NCBI GenBank assembly: GCA_021835845.1
Contig: JAKBJU010000022.1
Span: forward strand, 1-33,234
Direction of reading: 5' to 3'
Source: Pseudomonadota bacterium
Lineage (GTDB): Bacteria > Pseudomonadota > Gammaproteobacteria > Burkholderiales > JABEVD01
DNA length: 33,234 nt
The notes below the pieces were generated by a model. The model had not been told where the DNA came from, did not search any database, and was given only the letters and a program-made list of their open reading frames with translations. The first letter of the stretch is position 1. The number at the start of each line of letters is the position of its first letter. The position numbers and the translations under genes were made by a program. Positions 28,023 to 33,234 of the stretch are shown here, piece after piece.

Positions 28023-29018
28023 ATGGCTTTCATCCGCAAGGTTGGCGACTACCAATTCGAAGCCCAAATTAATCGGAAAAACTACCCGCGTCAATCCAGG
28101 ACATTCGAGACAAAAGCCGATGCGGAGAAATGGGGCCGCATGGTCGAATCGGAAATGGATCGAGGCATTTTCGTCAGTCGCGCCGAAGCGGAAAACACCA
28201 CCCTGAAAGAAGCGCTCGAACGTTACCTGGAAGAGGTCACTTCCGGCAAAAAGGGGGCCAGACAGGAAACGGCCAGAATCAATGCCTGGATCGACAACAA
28301 GCTCTCATCCAGAACCCTTGCCGCCATTCGTGGTGCCGACATGGCCAAATACCGGGACGATCAGCGCAAGGCTGGAAAAGCTGAAAACACCATCAGGCTT
28401 TCCATGGCGATCATCAGCCACCTCTACAAAATTGCTTCAACCGAATGGGGAATCGAGGGCCTATCAAACCCTGTCGCCAAGATTGCCAAGGCTGGCGGAT
28501 CGAAGGAGCGCACCAGGCGCTTCGAAGACGATGAGGAATCCAGATTGCTGAAGGCGCTGGATGAGCATTGCAGGAACCCTTTCATCAAACCAGCCGTTCA
28601 GTTCGCCATCGAGACTGCGATGAGGCAGGGCGAGATTATCAAGATGAGATGGGAGCATATAAACCTCTCCAGGAGCACGCTACTGGTCCCTGACCGGAAA
28701 AACGACCAAACGGACACCATCCCCCTCTTTCCTGCTGCCAAGGCGATCTTGGAGGCCTTGCCGCGCAATTTGAGTGGCAAGGTCTTCGACGTATCCCAAG
28801 ACGCCCTCTCCAGGGCTTTCACAAGCGCATGCAAAAAGGCGGATCCCAAAATTGAAGATCTCCATTTCCACGACCTTCGACACGAGGCCACGAGCCGCTT
28901 ATTCGAAATGGGCATGCAAATCCAGGAAGTTCGAAAGATCACCGGCCATAAGACGCTTTCACAGCTGATGCGGTACACGCATGTGCGGGCAGAAGACTTG
29001 CTGAAAAAGTACGGCTAA
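28023..29018 (+). CDS. Tyrosine-type site-specific integrase
   Basis: Recombinase of 331 residues. An N-terminal AP2-like arm-binding segment (about 1-55) precedes a core-binding SAM-like domain (about 60-150) and the catalytic domain (about 165-331). The catalytic residues are visible: R201 in AMRQGE, H283 and R286 in HFHDLRH, H309 in TGHKT, and nucleophile Y318 in MRYTHV. It should cut and join the attachment site with the adjacent tRNA-Leu fragment. The frame is open back to 27861, but that stretch covers the tRNA fragment and the promoter, so the ATG at 28023 is preferred. The ribosome site is weak (GAGA). Confidence 0.92.
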   Translation: MAFIRKVGDYQFEAQINRKNYPRQSRTFETKADAEKWGRMVESEMDRGIFVSRAEAENTTLKEALERYLEEVTSGKKGARQETARINAWIDNKLSSRTLAAIRGADMAKYRDDQRKAGKAENTIRLSMAIISHLYKIASTEWGIEGLSNPVAKIAKAGGSKERTRRFEDDEESRLLKALDEHCRNPFIKPAVQFAIETAMRQGEIIKMRWEHINLSRSTLLVPDRKNDQTDTIPLFPAAKAILEALPRNLSGKVFDVSQDALSRAFTSACKKADPKIEDLHFHDLRHEATSRLFEMGMQIQEVRKITGHKTLSQLMRYTHVRAEDLLKKYG

Positions 29019-29027
29019 TACTGCATG

Positions 29028-29047
29028 TATCAAATTTGATATATAAT
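29028..29047 (+). promoter_or_regulatory. hicAB promoter with palindromic operator
   Basis: The perfect 14-bp palindrome TATCAAATTTGATA (29028-29041) directly abuts TATAAT (29042-29047). TGA-TATATA at 29037-29045 also reads as an extended -10. No convincing -35 is seen. A HicB antitoxin dimer binding the palindrome would block the promoter. Confidence 0.6.
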
Positions 29048-29053
29048 CATACC

Positions 29054-29239
29054 ATGAATGGCAAGCAGGTAATTTCGAAGCTCAAGGAAGCTGGGTTTAC
29101 AGTGGTCCGTATCGAGGGCAGCCATTACCGACTAGCGAAGGATGGTAAGAAAACCTCCGTCCCCGTCCACGGCACGAAAGATTTGAAGCCCGGCACGCTT
29201 GCCAGCATTGAACGCCAAAGCGGAGTCAAACTGAAATGA
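29054..29239 (+). CDS. hicA: HicA family toxin (mRNA interferase)
   Basis: Protein of 61 residues with the double-stranded RNA-binding-like HicA fold. The catalytic histidine is H24 in EGSHYRL, followed by the typical VPVHGTKDLKPGTLASI stretch. It cleaves mRNA when not bound by HicB. The ATG at 29054 lies only six bases after TATAAT and has no ribosome site, so the transcript may be leaderless. The stop overlaps hicB by four bases. In the island it could act as an addiction module or phage-defence element. Confidence 0.92.
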   Translation: MNGKQVISKLKEAGFTVVRIEGSHYRLAKDGKKTSVPVHGTKDLKPGTLASIERQSGVKLK

Positions 29240-29646
29240 AGATCGCCTATCAAGCCATTCTCACCCCTCAGCCAGAAGGTGGGTTTACCGTCACTTTTCC
29301 CGATTTACCCGATGCAATCACAGAAGGCGACAGCGAGTCTGAAGCCCTGTTCCACGCAGCTGAGGTGCTCACGCTCACGCTCGACGGACGCATGGAAGAA
29401 GGCGACGAAATCCCCGAGCCTTCCGATCGCGGCGGAGTATGGGTATTCCCCTCACCATCCTGTCAATCGGCCTTGCTGGTAAGACAAGCTCGAAACGGCA
29501 AACCGCTTTCCGAAATCGCCCGCGCCCTGGATACATCCTGGGCAGCAGCACAACGTCTCGAGGATCCAAGACATTCCCCGACAATCCGGCAGCTCGATCG
29601 CGTTGCAGCCGCGCTTGGCAAAAAGCTGGTACTTTCCTTCGAATAA
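29236..29646 (+). CDS. hicB: HicB family antitoxin with C-terminal helix-turn-helix
   Basis: Protein of 136 residues. The N-terminal partial RNase H-like fold (YQAILTPQPEGGFTVTFPDLPDAITEGDS) is the HicA-neutralising domain. The C-terminal part (LSEIARALDTSWAAAQRLEDPRHSPTIRQLDRVAAALGKKL) is a Cro/XRE-type helix-turn-helix for autoregulation, probably at the palindrome upstream of hicA. This is the longer HTH type of HicB. It is translated with hicA. Confidence 0.93.
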   Translation: MKIAYQAILTPQPEGGFTVTFPDLPDAITEGDSESEALFHAAEVLTLTLDGRMEEGDEIPEPSDRGGVWVFPSPSCQSALLVRQARNGKPLSEIARALDTSWAAAQRLEDPRHSPTIRQLDRVAAALGKKLVLSFE

Positions 29647-29686
29647 GAAAATCTCGGTAAGAGTTCTTCAGCGTACGGAGAAGCCC

Positions 29687-29953
29687 ATGAATCCAGACAT
29701 CCAGCAAGAGATCAATTTCGAAGTCGCCATGTCAATTCTCAATGACATGATCGGGCGAACAAGCCTCGAGAAGCTCGCCGAGCAAAAGAAAGAGCATCCT
29801 GATCAAAACTTAGTCGCTCGCCTCGATGCCAGGTTTCATCAATTATGGGATGAACGCTCAGCCTTGCATTATGACAATCACGTAGAAATCGAGCGGGTGC
29901 TGAATGAATATGGTTCCATCCTTAAGAATGGACTCTCGGTTATGCACGGCTAG
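29687..29953 (+). CDS. Hypothetical small acidic protein
   Basis: Protein of 88 residues, not recognised. It is mostly helical by composition, rich in Glu, Asp, Asn and His, with no cysteine, signal peptide or membrane segment. GGAG lies six bases before the ATG, which supports translation. It lies 40 bases after hicB and 18 bases before the DUF2971 gene in the same direction, so it may be co-expressed with either. Confidence 0.55.
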   Translation: MNPDIQQEINFEVAMSILNDMIGRTSLEKLAEQKKEHPDQNLVARLDARFHQLWDERSALHYDNHVEIERVLNEYGSILKNGLSVMHG

Positions 29954-29971
29954 ATTTCGTTAGGAAACGAG

Positions 29972-31411
29972 ATGAGACCGATACCAGAGCATCTATATCG
30001 TTTTCGTTCAACCCATGCTCTGCTCGACGGTCATCAAGAACTTGAATCTCAACAGATCTATTTCTGCCCGCCAGATCAACTGAATGATCCACTTGAAGGC
30101 TTCAAGGATATCTTCTGGCGGGGAGATCATATTGTCTGGCGCAATCTGTTGCGCCATTACCTGCTCAATCTCATGCAGACCGTGTCGGTCTCAGCAATCA
30201 TGGGACAAGAATTCAAACCCGGTTTATGTGCAATATTCGCTCATCAGACCGAGGAAGACTTACCCCAAGCCCCTATCAGAGAAATTTATTCAACTGCTTG
30301 CCAGGAATTCTTCGCAAATTCCGCTATCAACCACCTGATCAATGTGCTTTCTTCACAACCGCGAGCAGTAAGACGCGATGAACTCCTATTTTATTTGCGT
30401 CTTATTCAGCCACTCGCAATCAGTAACGTGCTATCAGCGCTAAGACAGCACGGTCTCCCCGTAATGCAGACCACATCCGCACTAGACACCATGATAAGTA
30501 ATATGAATCGACAGCTAGGACAGATCCAGCACGCTTTTGCGTTGGAAGCGGAAATGTCAGACGACCTCTTCTCATCAAGCGAAAAGCTCCAATCTCAGCT
30601 TAATCTCCTCCATGAGTTCAATAATCCTGTTGCCGATAATCGGCGATCGCTGCTGTTTATCTTCCGAGATTTTCCAAGCTATTACGTGGTAGCCTTGGAA
30701 CGCTTAATTTATCCTGAGTGGCATGCGGCTTGTTTTGCGGCAAATCCCTCCAATGCATCCATGTGGGGAGTCTATGGCGATGGCCATCGAGGAATATGTC
30801 TAAAATTCAAAACGCTGGCCGACAACAACATCAAGATCCCTACACTAAATCTTTACCGGATCTATAGTTGGAGCGGAGGAAAGGAAGGTGTCATCGAGAA
30901 CTATCAGTATGTCCCGCACCCCTTCCAAGAAATACGTTACACAGCCGACTTCCCGGAGATCGACTTCTTTGAATCGATTGCCACACTTCCCCTATCCAAA
31001 CTCAATTCTTTTTGGTTTGCAGGCCAGAACGGAGAACGCAGCGCGACTGCATCAAGGATGCTCCGGGAGGATGAAACATGGCGGCAGGAATACTGGCAAA
31101 AGTTCGCTGCCAGCTACAGCACTAAGTCACCAGAATGGGAGCACGAGGAAGAATATCGCCTTATCTTGCAATCCAACTTACAGCGATTTGATGATCCTGA
31201 ATCGCGAAAATTGAAGTATCGATTCGCTGACCTATCAGGCATTATCTTCGGCATCAAGACTACAACAGAAGACAAGCTTCGCATCATGCGCATCATTGAA
31301 CGCAAATGTAGGAACGAAGGCAGACAGGACTTTGAGTTCTATCAAGCCCACTATTCTAACCGAACGAAAACAATCGAGGTGGCCCGCCTGTCGCTACTAG
31401 AAGTGAAGTGA
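29972..31411 (+). CDS. DUF2971 domain protein
   Basis: Protein of 479 residues. The DUF2971 hallmarks are visible: LYRFRS near residue 8, QQIYFCPPDQLNDPLEGF near 28-44, MWGVYGDGHRGICLKF in the middle, and WEHEEEYRLIL near the C-terminus. A helical insert of about 150 residues separates the first and second blocks. The biochemical function of the family is not established to my knowledge. The gene lies among mobile-element cargo, and a role in defence is possible but unproven. Codon use is richer in A and T than in the ccm or sec genes, consistent with transfer. A GAAACGAG site lies before the ATG. Confidence 0.8.
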   Translation: MRPIPEHLYRFRSTHALLDGHQELESQQIYFCPPDQLNDPLEGFKDIFWRGDHIVWRNLLRHYLLNLMQTVSVSAIMGQEFKPGLCAIFAHQTEEDLPQAPIREIYSTACQEFFANSAINHLINVLSSQPRAVRRDELLFYLRLIQPLAISNVLSALRQHGLPVMQTTSALDTMISNMNRQLGQIQHAFALEAEMSDDLFSSSEKLQSQLNLLHEFNNPVADNRRSLLFIFRDFPSYYVVALERLIYPEWHAACFAANPSNASMWGVYGDGHRGICLKFKTLADNNIKIPTLNLYRIYSWSGGKEGVIENYQYVPHPFQEIRYTADFPEIDFFESIATLPLSKLNSFWFAGQNGERSATASRMLREDETWRQEYWQKFAASYSTKSPEWEHEEEYRLILQSNLQRFDDPESRKLKYRFADLSGIIFGIKTTTEDKLRIMRIIERKCRNEGRQDFEFYQAHYSNRTKTIEVARLSLLEVK

Positions 31412-31464
31412 CGCCATGCAAAGTAGATGCAGCATAAAAAAGTGGTCATCGGAACACAACCAGC

Positions 31465-32805
31465 CTACCGTTCCTTGCCCTTATCTTCACGCCTCCCTGG
31501 ATCACGGCGCTCGGAAGCATCTTTCCCTTGATCAGGCGTTACACTCTTATGCTCTAACATCGCCTCCATCCTGGCATCGATGGATCTGTTCCAAGCCGCT
31601 TTGTTCTCAGGATATTGCTTGGCGGCAGCCTTCATGACATTTTCCACGGCAGCATCGACAAATCGACTTTGCGCCGCTTTGTTCCCCGGATATTGCTTGG
31701 CTGCCTGCTGACGGACCACATCGATAAATGTCTTGCGAATCGCCACTCGTCGTTGAGCCTCGGCATCAGATATGCCATCGCGACTCACAACCTTTCTGAC
31801 ATATTGGCCCACCGTTTCCATGCTATCTGTTCCTTCGCCCTTATTGCTCCGGATCTCGGGTTCCGCGATCGCAGCCTCATTCTTCACCTGGTCAATCTCT
31901 TTCTCGATCCTGGCCAGCTTGAACTGATCCTTGCGAATTTCGGCAGCCTCCTCCCAGCGATCGACGACAACACTGGTTTCGATCCTAGTTCTGTTTCTCC
32001 GGAAAATCTGAGTCAGCGCTGATCCGAGCTTGGGCTGAGGAACCTTGTCCATTCCACGCGCAAGGTAGCTGCGATGATCGACCCTCGCATCTATCCCCGC
32101 TTTCTCCAGGGCATGATTTGCGAGCGCAGCGTAGCGCCCCCGCCAAAACTTGATCTCCTCCGGCCCCTGCCGTTTGTCATCAAGCTCCCTCGTCTTTTTC
32201 CCGAACCCATCCCACTCGATTCTGCGCGTCGTCGCCAAAAGATGGGCATGGTATGAAACATACCCTTTGTCGGTCCCATCGAAGTTTTTCGGATCATCCC
32301 TGTGGATCGAGAAATCGACCACGATCTGATGTCGCTCCGCAATTTCATGAGAAAGCTCACGCACCAGGGAGACAGCTTGAAGTTCGCTTAACCCCCGAGG
32401 AACAGAAACCTGCCATTCCCGCGCAACTCGGGAATTTCCCCTGGTTTCGCTCTTTTCTGCCTCATTCCACAAAATTGAACGCTCATAGGCCCATGACGGC
32501 GCACCTGCCGGTGCAACGATTTTAGAGCATTCGACCCGCTGCTTTTTGTGATAGTCATGGGTGATACCTGTTCGCTCGTCCAACAAAACATCTTTTGCCC
32601 GGTAGGCAGCAGCAGCCACAGCCGATTCACCTTTTGCCCGGCTTTTGACTGAGACGGATAAACGAAACGAGGGCGGTGGTGTGCGGCCTCCAGACGAAAA
32701 ACCCCCTATTTTCTCTGAGCGAGTTGGAGAAAAGATCGAGCCAACCCTGGGCCGCCTTCCCCTCCGAACCTTCCACTCATCAAACCACTTGTCGTCATGC
32801 TTCAT
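31465..32805 (-). CDS. MobA/MobL (MobQ) family relaxase
   Basis: Protein of 446 residues. Comparison from memory with RSF1010 MobA gives the catalytic tyrosine Y68 in SAVAAAAYRA, the metal-binding histidines H168 (SIHRD), H186 and H188 (YHAHLL), and the conserved EKAGIDARVDHRSY block after them. It should nick the island oriT and pilot the strand into a helper's conjugation channel. Unusual points are a 46-residue basic N-terminal extension before the usual start (FRLSVSVKSRAKG), and two 26-residue repeats starting AAKQYP at the C-terminus. No primase domain is present. It converges with the DUF2971 gene, 53 bases apart. Confidence 0.88.
   Translation of the reverse strand: MKHDDKWFDEWKVRRGRRPRVGSIFSPTRSEKIGGFSSGGRTPPPSFRLSVSVKSRAKGESAVAAAAYRAKDVLLDERTGITHDYHKKQRVECSKIVAPAGAPSWAYERSILWNEAEKSETRGNSRVAREWQVSVPRGLSELQAVSLVRELSHEIAERHQIVVDFSIHRDDPKNFDGTDKGYVSYHAHLLATTRRIEWDGFGKKTRELDDKRQGPEEIKFWRGRYAALANHALEKAGIDARVDHRSYLARGMDKVPQPKLGSALTQIFRRNRTRIETSVVVDRWEEAAEIRKDQFKLARIEKEIDQVKNEAAIAEPEIRSNKGEGTDSMETVGQYVRKVVSRDGISDAEAQRRVAIRKTFIDVVRQQAAKQYPGNKAAQSRFVDAAVENVMKAAAKQYPENKAAWNRSIDARMEAMLEHKSVTPDQGKDASERRDPGRREDKGKER
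31595..31750 (-). repeat. Two 78-bp direct repeats in the relaxase 3' region
   Basis: Copies start near 31595 and 31673 on the plus strand (GCCGCTTTGTTC...GATATTGCTTGGC), a period of 78 bases or 26 codons, encoding AAKQYP-x-NKAA units. Confidence 0.65.
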
Positions 32806-32830
32806 CTGGAAACTCTCAAATTCAATGCGC

Positions 32831-32875
32831 CACGCGCGGCAAACTCGACAGAGTTTGCGTAAGCGCGCTATTCTC
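32831..32875 (+). other. Candidate oriT (MobQ type)
   Basis: A perfect 8-bp hairpin GCAAACTC-GACA-GAGTTTGC (32839-32858) is followed directly by GTAAGCGCGC. In RSF1010-like plasmids the origin of transfer is a short hairpin followed by a TAA-x-TGCGC-type nick core, a similar layout. It lies upstream of the relaxase gene, between it and its promoter, and GCGC-rich flanks could pair further. The nick position is not determined. Confidence 0.5.
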
Positions 32876-32887
32876 TTCGTTCATAGC

Positions 32888-32916
32888 ACTATACTCCGTG
32901 CGATTTTTGGGCGCAA
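32888..32916 (-). promoter_or_regulatory. Promoter of the relaxase gene
   Basis: On the minus strand TTGCGC (32916-32911) and TATAGT (32893-32888) are 17 bases apart, firing through the candidate oriT into the relaxase gene. Relaxase binding to oriT could thus repress its own gene. Confidence 0.6.
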
Positions 32917-33061
32917 GGGGGCATAGTCGCATCCGAAATGGTGAATTTCAGGCAGGCGATAAAAATTTACGGCGGATCTACTACGGAAAGAATAGGTACA
33001 AAGTGTGCCCCATAAATTTAGCTCACAGTATGTATTGAGGTTATGATAATCGAGAGGCAAA

Positions 33062-33234
33062 ATGACAATCTGTACGATGGTATTGAGCGTCGAACATATG
33101 TTTCACGGGCGGACTCTTTACGTTTACGAACCCCAGGGGAGAACAAAGCAAGTGACCGACAATATTCAGCACCTCAAAGAAGAAGACGGCGATTTTTATT
33201 CTGACGATGACCTATTCAAGATTTCATCTTGGGG
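33062..33234 (+). CDS. Hypothetical protein (partial, runs off right edge)
   Basis: An open frame of 57 codons from ATG at 33062 to the window end, with GAGAGG four bases upstream. It begins MTICTMVLSVEHMFHGRT and continues with an acidic stretch (EEDGDFYSDDDLF). I do not recognise it. It is divergent from the relaxase across a 256-base gap that holds the candidate oriT and relaxase promoter. Confidence 0.5.
   Translation, partial: MTICTMVLSVEHMFHGRTLYVYEPQGRTKQVTDNIQHLKEEDGDFYSDDDLFKISSW

Larger units (their letters stand above)
27885..33234. mobile_element. Left part of an integrative mobilisable island
   Basis: It contains in order: tRNA-Leu 3' fragment, tyrosine integrase, hicAB toxin-antitoxin, two unknown genes including a DUF2971 protein, MobQ-type relaxase and candidate oriT. 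No coupling protein or type IV secretion genes are seen, so it would be mobilised by a helper. The right end is outside the window. Genes from about 29.0 kb look richer in A and T than the ccm and sec regions. Confidence 0.75.

Noticed and set aside
32822-32884. A 20-codon minus-strand open frame over the candidate oriT
   Set aside because: Its ATG lies before the expected transcription start of the only good promoter and it has no ribosome site; it is probably a by-product of the oriT sequence.

Overview
The window is a stretch of a betaproteobacterial chromosome joined to the start of an integrated mobile island. The gene families (System I cytochrome c maturation, an Escherichia-type NADP isocitrate dehydrogenase, queA-tgt-yajC-secDF order, NorQ/NorD) and the left-edge secreted CSACH cytochrome suggest a respiratory, chemolithotroph-like lineage such as Nitrosomonadales (Gallionella or Sulfuricella relatives). 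That placement is an inference from gene content; no ribosomal RNA is present to test it.

Region 1 (1-10652): a truncated secreted cytochrome c on the minus strand diverges from a sensor kinase, lipoprotein and sigma54 response regulator set of the QseE-QseG-QseF (GlrK-QseG-GlrR) type. This runs into a complete ccmABCDEFGHI cluster whose genes mostly overlap by a few bases, so the cell builds c-type cytochromes with System I.

Region 2 (10653-17388): a small unknown gene, a cold-shock protein and icd sharing a bidirectional terminator, then three short genes for secreted basic proteins. One carries a Trp-Cys repeat in triplicate and two have His/Lys-rich tails like acid-shock protein Asr. Then come a Nudix hydrolase with mnmA, a YibF-like glutathione transferase and purB.

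Region 3 (17389-23444): a minus-strand run queA-tgt-yajC-secD-secF-dedA covering queuosine tRNA modification and the Sec auxiliary translocon. It diverges from a tRNA-Leu(CAA) gene.

Region 4 (23445-27864): a minus-strand operon of a CcoG/NapH-like polyferredoxin with an unusual Cys-rich tail, then norQ and norD. No nitric oxide reductase structural genes are nearby. A divergent small Cys-containing gene is separated from it by two strong palindromes.

Region 5 (27885-33234): a mobile island. It begins at a 3' fragment of a tRNA-Leu(UAA) gene, the likely attachment site, followed by a tyrosine integrase, hicAB, an unknown gene, a DUF2971 protein, and a MobQ-type relaxase with an oriT-like hairpin upstream. 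An unknown gene runs off the right end, and the far boundary of the island is outside the window.

The most interesting points are the secreted repeat-protein cluster, the polyferredoxin-NorQD operon with its palindromic control region, and the self-contained mobilisation module (att site, integrase, relaxase, candidate oriT).
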